NCBI GenBank assembly: GCA_015654985.1
Contig: JAATFW010000095.1
Coordinates: 1 to 40,065, forward strand
DNA length: 40,065 nt
Direction: 5' to 3'
From: Sphingobacteriales bacterium
GTDB taxonomy: Bacteria > Bacteroidota > Bacteroidia > Sphingobacteriales > Sphingobacteriaceae
Below the pieces are notes generated by a model. That model saw only the letters and a list, made by a program, of their open reading frames with translations, was not told the DNA's origin and did not search any database. How positions within the stretch are numbered: the first letter of the stretch is position 1; every line of letters starts with the position of its first letter. Of the stretch, positions 1-8,700 are shown piece by piece. The position numbers were made by a program, and so were the translations under genes.

Positions 1-915
1 AATGCCTGTAACCCCTACAGGAAGAAGGCTGTTTGCTTTATACGACAGCAGGGCACTTTTAGCACCTTCGTTGATCTGAACAATTCCTTTTGCATAATTT
101 TCAGAATTAGCGATCCATCTTTTTTTTCCTGAAGCACTTCCCGACGGGATGAAGCAGGTATTGATCACATCCTGTTTAAACAATCTTAAAAGGATATTTT
201 CCGTCTTCCCGTTAGCGATATGTACGGCTATTCCCAATTGAGCAACTTTGTGAGCCATATTCGATTTTGTAATCATCCCTCCTCTTCCAAACTGAGATTT
301 TTTTGCTGATACAAAGCCTGAAAAGTCTGTAAAGGAGCGGTCTACCGATCTGATCACCTGCGAGGCTTTATCCTTTGGATTACCGTCATAAAGCCCGTCT
401 ACATTACTTAAAATAATCAGTGCATCTGCGTTAAGCATAGAAGCAATCAGCCCTGCCAGTTCATCATTATCAGTAAACATTAATTCAGTTACCGAAATTA
501 CATCATTTTCATTAACTACCGGAACTACCTGATGCTGAAGCAGTATACTGAAACAGTTCTTCATATTAAGATAGTGCAGCCTGTCGCGGAAATCCTCTTT
601 GGTAACAAGCACCTGCGCACAAACCATCTTATGTTTTTCAAAAAGCTCAGAATATGTGTTGATCAGCCTCACCTGTCCGATAGATGCAAAGAGTTGCCTG
701 GTAGCCACATCATCACATTTTTCTGAAACAGAAATAAGGCTCTTTCCCGAAGCCACAGCTCCGGAAGAGACCAGAATCACTTCTTTACCCTGTTCTTTTA
801 ATTCTGCAATCTGTTCTACCAGGTGGGCAATCCGCACTAAATCAGGCAGTCCGTTCTCTTTTGTAAGAACGTTCGAGCCAATTTTAATTACTATACGTTT
901 ATAGTCTAAGTCCAT
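1..915 (-). CDS. proB: Glutamate 5-kinase ProB (C-terminus cut by window edge)
   Basis: Catalyses ATP-dependent phosphorylation of glutamate, the first step of proline synthesis, in the cytoplasm. The reverse strand reads MDLDYKRIVIKIGSNVLTKE from an ATG at 915, with no stop before base 1, so 305 codons are visible and the 3' end is missing. The amino-acid kinase domain shows the N-terminal KIGSNVLT nucleotide loop, VSSGAVASGK, the substrate/Mg region FTDNDELAGLIA, and GRGGMITK. At about residues 296-305 the stretch SLLPVGVTGI matches the usual junction into the C-terminal PUA domain, so this is probably the long PUA-containing form (about 360 aa). proA often follows proB, but here it would lie outside the window. 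I am confident of the family; the C-terminus is unseen. Confidence 0.95.
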   Translation of the reverse strand, partial: MDLDYKRIVIKIGSNVLTKENGLPDLVRIAHLVEQIAELKEQGKEVILVSSGAVASGKSLISVSEKCDDVATRQLFASIGQVRLINTYSELFEKHKMVCAQVLVTKEDFRDRLHYLNMKNCFSILLQHQVVPVVNENDVISVTELMFTDNDELAGLIASMLNADALIILSNVDGLYDGNPKDKASQVIRSVDRSFTDFSGFVSAKKSQFGRGGMITKSNMAHKVAQLGIAVHIANGKTENILLRLFKQDVINTCFIPSGSASGKKRWIANSENYAKGIVQINEGAKSALLSYKANSLLPVGVTGI

Positions 916-1128
916 AGAAAACCTAAAACTAAGAAAAATACACCTTTATACAGCGCAATTTTCATTGTTTTTCGGAATATATTGAAACAAGTGCCGGCAA
1001 GTTTCTGATTATCTTTTAAAGGCCGGGAAAAATTATTTTAGTCTTCAATAACTTTTTTAAACTTTTATGAGTTTATAATAAAAGAGGATCCATAAGATAT
1101 AACCAAAGTTAAACTAAATTAAAAAATC

Positions 1129-1515
1129 ATGAGACTTATCACCACACGTATGCATGGTGTTGCTGATTATTTAATCGGTATTTTGCTTTTATGCTCACCA
1201 TGGTTATTTAAGTTCAGCAATGCGGGAACGGCACAATATGTTGCAATGATCGCAGGAGCAATACTTATTGTAATGTCGTTTTTAACAAATTATGAGGAGG
1301 GAATATTTAAAAAGATCCCTTTGAATGTTCATTTTGCAGCAGACATACTCATCGGCATGTTCCTTGTATCATCACCGTGGATCCTTGGATTTGCCTCTGT
1401 TGTATTTTTGCCTCATCTTATTGGAGGGATTTTAGAAATTATTACCGGATTTTTCACTGACCGTATTCATGTCTCCCATTCTGTTAAAACTGAACACGTG
1501 AATCACGCACATTAG
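1129..1515 (+). CDS. SPW-repeat integral membrane protein
   Basis: A 128-residue protein with four predicted membrane helices arranged as two similar halves. Each half carries the diagnostic Ser-Pro-Trp motif: SPWLFKF near residue 23 and SPWILGF near residue 83. Each half also opens with a His/Asp signature before the helix pair (MHGVADYLIG and VHFAADILIG). This matches the SPW repeat family of small inner-membrane proteins, whose biochemical function is unknown to me. The C-terminal tail is His-rich (HVSHSV, HVNHAH). The start is the ATG at 1129 after an AT-rich leader. The gene stands alone, divergent from proB, and ends in a hairpin shared with the convergent small gene at 1554. Confidence 0.85.
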   Translation: MRLITTRMHGVADYLIGILLLCSPWLFKFSNAGTAQYVAMIAGAILIVMSFLTNYEEGIFKKIPLNVHFAADILIGMFLVSSPWILGFASVVFLPHLIGGILEIITGFFTDRIHVSHSVKTEHVNHAH

Positions 1516-1522
1516 AATTGTT

Positions 1523-1550
1523 GTAAAGCCGGCATTTATACCGGCTTTAC
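1523..1550. terminator. Hairpin between convergent genes
   Basis: A perfect 10-bp stem, GTAAAGCCGG (1523-1532) and CCGGCTTTAC (1541-1550), has an 8-nt loop. It lies just after the SPW gene and 3 nt beyond the stop of the opposing small gene. Neither side has a long T tract, so termination in either direction is inferred from position and stem strength. Confidence 0.6.
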
Positions 1551-1553
1551 CCA

Positions 1554-1745
1554 TCATTTCCGCAGATACGATTGCATTACCGCATCATATTCCTCAGGCG
1601 TAAAATAAATAATGGGTTCTTCTGCTGAGTGCGATGCTTCCATTAAAATACTTGTACCTTCTTTACAAGGTTCTATTGATATGATCCTTTTTTTTTCAAA
1701 CCGCGTAGGCTTATCGTCTATTGTTATATAAAAAAATTCTGACAT
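1554..1745 (-). CDS. Small hypothetical protein (63 aa)
   Basis: I do not recognise the family. The reading frame is open upstream to a TTG at 1817 (87 aa, adding a CxxC-containing segment VKFCTVCEKM), but the first ATG giving a compact domain is at 1745 and starts MSEFFYITIDDKPTRFEK. The product is soluble and mixed alpha/beta. Its middle (KRIISIEPCKEGTSILM) and acidic-aromatic end (YFTPEEYDAVMQSYLRK) vaguely recall short strand-rich regulatory proteins, but that is only an impression. No signal peptide or membrane segment is visible. The gene is convergent with the SPW protein and divergent from the dipeptidyl peptidase gene. Start choice is uncertain. Confidence 0.5.
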   Translation of the reverse strand: MSEFFYITIDDKPTRFEKKRIISIEPCKEGTSILMEASHSAEEPIIYFTPEEYDAVMQSYLRK

Positions 1746-1946
1746 CCCTGTTATTAGCGTTTTTCGCCCTGCTTCTTCATGCATCTTTTCGCATACCGTA
1801 CAAAATTTAACCCCCAAGCATTAATAATTGTTTTTTCATTGTATCATTTGCCGGCCTTTAAAAAGAGTCAGTAAAAACAACTGTTATGTTAAAGATAAAA
1901 TGGCCTGTTACATTTTTTATAAAAGAAAGAATTTCAGGCGTTTTAT

Positions 1947-1974
1947 ACTTATAACTTATTACGTATAACTTAAC
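1947..1974. repeat. Short 7-bp repeat array
   Basis: Four adjacent heptamers read ACTTATA, ACTTATT, ACGTATA and ACTTAAC, in the intergenic region before the M49 peptidase. The opposite strand gives the RRGTTNN-like pattern seen in the arrays at 13498, 26541 and 34933. Confidence 0.55.
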
Positions 1975-2174
1975 ACTACATTCTGTTGTCATTACAAAAT
2001 AACATCAGTATGAACAGAAATCAATGGAACGGGCCAGAGTATAAACTTAAGGGCAAAAGCACTGATCTAAAACAGCCTGAAAGAGAAGACGGAGCCGGCA
2101 TACGAAAGAGAGGTAAATCAAGCCTTCAGGATTTTTCATTACCTTCGTTGCTATTAAATAAAGCAACGGTTTTT

Positions 2175-4223
2175 ATGAAATATTATTCTTTATTTGCCGC
2201 ATCTGCCTTAACATTTGGAGGTATATGTTTAACAGGGCAAAATTCTTTTGCACAGCAGAAGACATCTGGCTTTGAAGTAACGGCAGAATCTTTTGCTGAC
2301 CTGCAGTTACTCAGGTATCAGGTCCCCGGTTTTAACGATCTGAGTCTGAATCAAAAAAAATTAGCTTATTATCTTTCTGAGGCGGCTCTTTCGGGAAGGG
2401 ATATTATATATGATCAGAGAGGTAAATACAATCTTCTGATCCGCAAAACAATAGAGAATATCTATGCTACTTATAAAGGGGACCGAAAGAGTGAAAACTG
2501 GTTGAAATTCCAAACGTATTGCGGACGTTTCTGGTTCAGTAATGGCAATCACCATCATTACGGCAATGAGAAGTTTGTACCTGAACATTCATTTGCCTAT
2601 TTTACAGAACTTGTTAAGAAATCGGCTCTGAATGGATTCCCTGTTAATAAAGGAGAAACAACCACGGCCTTCCTTAACCGTATAAAGCCTGTCATCTTCG
2701 ATCCTTCTTTCCAGCCGAAAATGGTAGATCTTTCTCCTGACGCAGATAATATAGCAGCCTCCTCAAACAACTTTTATGAAGGAGTTACTCAAAAGGAAGT
2801 GGAAGATTTTTATTCAAAATTTAATACAAAGGGAAATGCACCATCCTGGGGCCTTAATTCTAAACTTGTAAAAGAAAATGGCAGGCTTTATGAAAAAACC
2901 TGGAAAGTTGGAGGAATGTATGGAGCTGCACTCGAAAAGGTAGTTTACTGGCTTGAAAAGGCGGCATCAGTAGCCGAAAATGAACAGCAGAGAGATGCGC
3001 TGTTAAAGCTGGTTAAGTATTACCGCTCAGGCGATTTAAAGGATTTTGACGATTATAATATAGCCTGGGTAACTGATACCGCATCCAGGATTGATGTAAC
3101 AAACGGCTTTATTGAAGTATATAATGATGCGATCGGCAAAAAAGGAAGCTATGAAAGTGTAGTTTCCCTGAGGGATATGGAAGCTACAAAACTGATCCAG
3201 GCTATTGCCAGCCGGGCACAGTGGTTTGAAGATCATTCGCCGCTGTTACCTGAGCATAAGAAAAAGGAGGTGAAGGGTATTACAGCAAAGGCAATTACTG
3301 TGATCATGGAGTCTGGCGATGCTGCACCCTCCACTCCTATCGGAATTAATCTCCCAAATGCCGACTGGATCAGGAAAGAACACGGTTCCAAATCTGTATC
3401 TCTCAGTAACATTGTACATTCTTATAATATTGTCAGCAGCAAAGGTGGTCTTCTTGATGAATTTGCCTACGGTGATGAAGTAAAAGCCAGGATTGCGAAA
3501 TACGGAGCCCTTGCTTCAGATCTTCATACAGATATGCATGAATGTATTGGTCATGCCTCCGGACAAATTAATCCCGGAGTAGAAACGCCGGATAAAACCC
3601 TTAAAAATTATGCGTCTGCACTCGAGGAAGCAAGAGCTGATCTGGTTGCCCTTTATTTTATCCTTGATCCCAAGCTTGTTGAAATCGGTGTAATGCCAGG
3701 CCTTGAAGTTGGAAAGGCAGAGTACGACAGCTATATTATGAATGGCCTTATTTCTCAGCTTACCCGGTTAAAACAAGGCAGCAACCTCGAAGAAGCGCAT
3801 ATGCGCAACAGACAGTTGAACGCCATGTGGGTATACGAGAAGGGGAAAAAGGACAATGTGATTGAACTGGTAAAAGAAAATGGCAAAACTTACACGAAGA
3901 TCAATGATTACAACAAGCTCCGGGACCTGTTCGGGCAACTTCTTCGTGAAATTCAACGTGTTAAATCTGAAGGGGATTACGAGGGCGGAAAGAACCTCAT
4001 CGAGAACTATGGTGTAAAGGTAGATCAGCAATTGCTTAAGGAAGTATTAGCGCGTTACGCAAAACTTGATGTTAAAGCTTATAAGGGTTTCATCCAACCT
4101 AAGCTGACTCCTGTAATGAAAGGAAATGAAATTACGGATGTAAAGATCAGTTATCCTGTTTCTTTCTATCAGCAGATGATGGAATATGGTAAGAAATATG
4201 GATTTCTTCCGGTTATAAATTAA
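2175..4223 (+). CDS. Secreted dipeptidyl peptidase III (peptidase M49)
   Basis: A zinc exopeptidase that removes dipeptides from peptide N-termini. The family signature is present as HECIGH at residues 455-460 followed by EEARAD at 484-489. The two histidines and E484 are the expected zinc ligands, and E456 the expected general base. The frame is open from a TTG at 1986 and an ATG at 2010, but the ATG at 2175 gives a clean signal peptide (MKYYSLFAASALTFGGICLT...SFAQQ), so I use it. This makes a 682-aa protein, close to Bacteroidota DPP III size. The cytosolic eukaryotic enzyme lacks such a leader, so this copy probably acts in the periplasm or outside. Some databases mislabel Bacteroidota M49 proteins as dihydrofolate reductase; nothing here supports that. 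A strong palindrome follows the stop. Confidence 0.9.
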   Translation: MKYYSLFAASALTFGGICLTGQNSFAQQKTSGFEVTAESFADLQLLRYQVPGFNDLSLNQKKLAYYLSEAALSGRDIIYDQRGKYNLLIRKTIENIYATYKGDRKSENWLKFQTYCGRFWFSNGNHHHYGNEKFVPEHSFAYFTELVKKSALNGFPVNKGETTTAFLNRIKPVIFDPSFQPKMVDLSPDADNIAASSNNFYEGVTQKEVEDFYSKFNTKGNAPSWGLNSKLVKENGRLYEKTWKVGGMYGAALEKVVYWLEKAASVAENEQQRDALLKLVKYYRSGDLKDFDDYNIAWVTDTASRIDVTNGFIEVYNDAIGKKGSYESVVSLRDMEATKLIQAIASRAQWFEDHSPLLPEHKKKEVKGITAKAITVIMESGDAAPSTPIGINLPNADWIRKEHGSKSVSLSNIVHSYNIVSSKGGLLDEFAYGDEVKARIAKYGALASDLHTDMHECIGHASGQINPGVETPDKTLKNYASALEEARADLVALYFILDPKLVEIGVMPGLEVGKAEYDSYIMNGLISQLTRLKQGSNLEEAHMRNRQLNAMWVYEKGKKDNVIELVKENGKTYTKINDYNKLRDLFGQLLREIQRVKSEGDYEGGKNLIENYGVKVDQQLLKEVLARYAKLDVKAYKGFIQPKLTPVMKGNEITDVKISYPVSFYQQMMEYGKKYGFLPVIN

Positions 4224-4275
4224 TTCTTTTTGCTCTCAGTGCTGGTTACATCAGTAACAACCCTTATTATAAAAC

Positions 4276-4307
4276 AGGATCGCCGGCTGCATGCAGCCGG
4301 CGATCCT
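4276..4307 (+). terminator. Perfect 32-bp palindrome, terminator
   Basis: A loop-less perfect palindrome lies 52 nt after the M49 stop. Half-sites are AGGATCGCCGGCTGCA (4276-4291) and TGCAGCCGGCGATCCT (4292-4307), followed by TTCCTTT. GC-rich with a pyrimidine tail, it probably ends the peptidase transcript. The remaining gap to 4524 (about 217 nt) shows no gene. Confidence 0.7.
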
Positions 4308-4451
4308 TTCCTTTAATCATTAATTTAGGTCAAACTTTTTATCCGTTTAATTCCATTGGCAACCTCCTTTGTTATGCCCTTAAGGCGTTGATATAAAGGT
4401 AGGTTTTCTTTTGTAAATACCCGAGTGACTTTAATCAGCATGCAAAATGAT

Positions 4452-4464
4452 GTTTATCATAAAC
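4452..4464. promoter_or_regulatory. Possible operator dyad GTTTATcATAAAC
   Basis: A 13-bp palindrome with a one-base centre sits 60 nt before the oxidoreductase start. A TACTTTAT sequence at 4491-4498 resembles the TAnnTTTG -7 box. Short AT-rich dyads arise often by chance, so this is tentative. Confidence 0.25.
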
Positions 4465-4524
4465 TATCCTGAAACAAAAAAATATTAAATTACTTTATAG
4501 AGCGTCTATTAATCCAGATATCCA

Positions 4525-5493
4525 ATGAAAGCTATCATTATTTCCAGACCAGGGGGACCAGAGGTGCTTGAAATAGCAGAAAGACAGGTGCCCGGATTTA
4601 CCCCGCAGGATGTGCTGATCAGGGTAAAAGCTGCAGGTATAAACCGGCCTGATATCTTTCAGAGAAAAGGAAATTACCCGCCGCCGGAAGGAGTGCCAAA
4701 AGATATTCCGGGACTCGAAGTTGCAGGAATAATAGAAAAGTGCGGTTCTGAAGTAAGGCGCTGGCATGTGGGTGATGAGGTTTGCGCCCTGCTGGGAGGC
4801 GGAGGTTACGCTGAATTTGTAGCCGTGCCTGAGGGTCAATGCCTTCCTGTACCACAAGGATGGAGCTATGAAGAGGCTTCGGCCCTGCCTGAAACTGTCT
4901 TTACTGTATGGCATAACGTATTTCAAAAAGGTCAACTCGCCGAAGGAGAAACATTGCTGATACATGGAGGAAGCAGTGGTATCGGCACCACGGCCATACA
5001 GATTGCACGGGCCTTCGGCGCCCGCGTTTTTGCTACTGCCGGAACAGACTATAAGTGCCTGAAATGTGAAGGTCTGGGAGCAGAAAAGTGTTTTAATTAT
5101 AACAGGGAAGATTTTGCTGAAGGTCTTAAAGATACAGGAGCAGATGTAATCCTCGATATGATAGGCGGGACATATATTTCTAAAAATATCAGTTTGTTAA
5201 AAGCCGGAGGACGCCTGGTATTTATTAATGCAATGAAAGGAGGTAAAGGAGAATTTGATGCTCTTGATATCATGCAACGTCGTCTTACCATTACCGGGAG
5301 CACACTGCGATCACGGGATACAGCTTTTAAAGCGTCGCTTGCAGCAGATATTGAAAAAAACGTCTGGCCTCTTCTATATGAAGGGAAGATGCGACCTGTT
5401 ATTTTTAAAACCTTTCCCTTATCAGAGGCCGCAGACGCCCACACGCTCATGGAAAGCAGTACCCATACCGGAAAAATCATGCTTTCTGTTTAG
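4525..5493 (+). CDS. NAD(P)H quinone oxidoreductase (PIG3/zeta-crystallin type MDR)
   Basis: A zinc-free medium-chain dehydrogenase/reductase of 322 aa. The N-terminal GroES-like fold has the MDR signature AAGINRPDIFQRKGNYPPP, followed by PGLEVAGIIE. The Rossmann cofactor loop is HGGSSGIGTTAIQIAR at about residues 147-162, and SSGIG followed by basic residues suggests NADPH. Early GNYPPP, ALLGGGGYAEF and LPETVFTVWHNVF fit the human TP53I3 (PIG3) branch, which reduces quinones by one-electron transfer. The start ATG at 4525 gives the canonical MKAIIISRPGGPEVLE. It is monocistronic; the natural substrate cannot be read from sequence. Confidence 0.88.
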   Translation: MKAIIISRPGGPEVLEIAERQVPGFTPQDVLIRVKAAGINRPDIFQRKGNYPPPEGVPKDIPGLEVAGIIEKCGSEVRRWHVGDEVCALLGGGGYAEFVAVPEGQCLPVPQGWSYEEASALPETVFTVWHNVFQKGQLAEGETLLIHGGSSGIGTTAIQIARAFGARVFATAGTDYKCLKCEGLGAEKCFNYNREDFAEGLKDTGADVILDMIGGTYISKNISLLKAGGRLVFINAMKGGKGEFDALDIMQRRLTITGSTLRSRDTAFKASLAADIEKNVWPLLYEGKMRPVIFKTFPLSEAADAHTLMESSTHTGKIMLSV

Positions 5494-5697
5494 GGAAAGC
5501 ATTGTGATCTTTCCGGTACATTAAGTTTTTAAGTTGGCAAAGATCAGATTGAAAAGCTATAAGAACAAAGAAATTATCCACCCACTCACCCACCGGTAAC
5601 CATAAGTATTCCCCTGTATAATTATTTTCGTTTTTCGGAACCCTTACTTTAGTTCTCCCGTATAAGTAGTCAATCTATTTAAATAACTGTGATTAAA

Positions 5698-5705
5698 TAC
5701 TTTTG
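5698..5705 (+). promoter_or_regulatory. -7 box (TACTTTTG) before the T9SS cargo gene
   Basis: This is an exact match to Bacteroidota TAnnTTTG, placed only 8 nt before the ATG at 5714. A clear -33 TTG is not seen at the usual distance. If used, the mRNA would be nearly leaderless; TACTTTAG at 5645 is an alternative start site. The rest of 5494-5713 shows no gene. Confidence 0.4.
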
Positions 5706-5713
5706 GGACATAG

Positions 5714-8700
5714 ATGGGTAAATTTCTAGCTATTTTTTCTTTTTTTATCTGGGGAGTTCTTCTTAAAGGGTACAGTCAAAGCATAGATATTACAGATTTC
5801 GATAAGGGGCCCTATGGTAACGGGTCGACTATTGCAGTGCCACTTATTCTCACCGAGACTTCTGATTTCTTCAAAACCGGCAACACCTTTAAACTATACC
5901 TTTCTGATGCTTCGGGAAGCTTTGCCAATGAAAAAGAAATTGGTGCCTATACCGGCTTTTATACTACTTTTATAAATGGAACAATTCCGGCAAACACCCC
6001 CGCCGGAAATTACCGGGTACGTATAAAATCTTCCATCCCGGCAGTTACGGGTCAGGAGTCAGCTCAATTTGAAATAAAGGCAGAAAACGGAGTCCAGGCC
6101 GCAATTGATGCTCCTGCACAACAAGTTATTACCGGTAACGACGATAAAGCATTTGGTTATTGCACGCCGGGAAAAAGCAATACCCGCTTTAATTTTACCA
6201 ATACATCCACTGCCGGAGCCAATGTAACGGCTACGTTTATAAACGAGGCCAATGCTTCTGATAAAAGACAAATCTCTTTCCCTTCATCCCCTCAGCAATT
6301 TATTCCCGACATAACACATTATACAATTTTTGTAACGGCCGAATTAAATGGTATTACAGGTACCCGTGCATACTTCCTGATCAACAATGTAATTAATACC
6401 CCTTTTAATCCTCCCGGAAGCAGTACGGTATGTTTACCTCAGGGGTATCTTGAATATAATGTTGAAACAGCCTCTTCAAACGGTATTCAGCTTAATTTTC
6501 CCGGAAATACCTATCAGATAACCTGGGGTGACGGAAATGTTGAAACATATAATTTAAGATCGATAAAGGCAAATGGAAGCAAAGTGATGCATTTGTATAC
6601 CAAATCCTCTTGTGGAAGTCAGATTACAATAGGAAGCACCAGGTATTATAATGTCTTTGGCATCATTGTACAAAGCAAAGGTCCATATTGCGGGAATATA
6701 GGTGTACCGGTATCCAGCCAGGCTAAAGTAGTTACCCAGCCCGAAAATCGTTTTTCGTTGCCATCGCTGGCATGTTTAAATACTCCTTTAACCATCAATA
6801 ACGAATCTTTAGCAGGAGAAGATCCCGGAACCTCTTCTCCTTCCTGTCAGAATAATAATGTAATTTATTACTGGTATGTTGATAATAAGCCGGTCACCCC
6901 GCAGGGAGTACCTATAACTTACAAGTTGACAACTACATTTACAAGTCCGGGACTTCATTCAATCCGCCTCGAATCCGAAAGCACCTCCGAATGCCAGGCA
7001 GCTCCTGTAGAGAAAACGCTGTACGTACAACCTCCTCCAAAGCCGGAGTTCGCCATAAACGATCCGGCTTACTGTATAAATTCCCCGGTTAAACCGGTTG
7101 ATAAGTCGGTGCTGGATCCCGATTCACATGCTGAATATAAGTACGAATGGATAATCAGCGGTCCTGCCCCGGCAACATTTCTTAATAATACAACCAATAA
7201 AAGCAGAAATCCGGAATTCAGTTTCACAACGGCAGGAATATATAGTATAAAATTAAGTATCAGTTCAGTATGCAGTACCGTAACCACGAACGGGCAAACA
7301 ATTATTGTAAACAGCTCCCCTGTTATTACAGCAGCCTGGGAAGCGAACCTTTGCGGTAAGGGACAACTGCTTACCTTCAGCAATACAGGCGGAAATCCGG
7401 TAAAAACAAGTTTCAGCGGAACTTTCCGCGATCTGAGTGATACCTATAGATGGACAGTAGGCGGCGGTAATTATTCCTTTGAAAACGGAACAGGCGCGGC
7501 TTCAAAAGAACCTTCGGTCCTGTTTTCAGATTACGGCGTTTACACGGTCTCTGTTACACATACCAATAATTGCGGTTCGGTGACTGAAACACATACAATT
7601 ACATTTAATGAATCGCCTACGATCAACGCCGGAACAGATCAGACTATTTGTGCAGGAAACAATGTTGTGCTGAATGGTTCAATAACAGGACCTCCCGTTT
7701 TATCGTTCGCATGGAAAGGCGGAAAGGGAACTTTTATACCGGGAAGAGATGTTTTAACCCCCCAATATATTCCTTCTGCTGATGAAATTTCAGCAGGACT
7801 TGCCGAACTAAGCCTTACAGCCGTTACTATGAATCCGGCGCCCTGCAATGCAGTAACCGATGTGATGGTTATTACGATCAATCCGGCCAATAAAATTACA
7901 GGGCCGCCGCAAAAGACTATTTGTACCGGAACTTCAGTAAATTATTCCCCTAAGGCGGGCCTCGAAGGAAGCATCATTAGCTGGACTGCATCAGCAACAG
8001 CCAATGCAAGCGGCTTTTCATCCGCAGGAAACGGAGATATTACTGATATTATCACTAATACAGATCCTGATAACAATGCCTCGGTTACCTATACGATCAT
8101 TCCTGAGAAAAATGGATGTCAGGGCGATGTTTTTACACTGACAGTGACGGTTGCCCCCCTGCCCGTGGCTTCTGCTGTGGCCGGTAACAGTACTATCTGC
8201 ACGGGCCAGCCTGCCGGCATTGTTTTAAGTTCAAATATAAGTGCAACAAGCTATCGCTGGACCAGCACCGTTACCGGAACCATTACCGGTAACAGCAATC
8301 AGGGAGCTCCGGCAGCGGCCACCGGAATAAAAGATATTCTGGTGAATAACGGCAATACACCCGGGACAGTAACTTATACCATAGTGCCGGTTACGGCTGC
8401 AGGCTGCGAAGGCCGGCCGGTTACCTTAAGTATTACAGTCTCAGCTCCTCCCGTTCAGGCAAATGCAGGAATCGATGAGAAGGTCTGTAACGTCAGTACG
8501 GTAAAGCTGCAGGCCAATAACCCCGGTGCCGGAACAGGAATCTGGACTCTTACTTCTGGGCAGGCGGGAGTAACGTTTGACGATGATGCCCGGTTCGATG
8601 CTGTTGTAAATGGTCTGATACCCGGAGAAACCTATCGTTTTCAATGGGCAATATCCGGGCCTTTTAATTGCCTGCCAGGCAGCGACGAAGTGGTTATCAG

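Noticed and set aside
4495-4965. 156-aa open frame on the minus strand
   Set aside because: Antisense to the oxidoreductase gene, with no recognisable domain.
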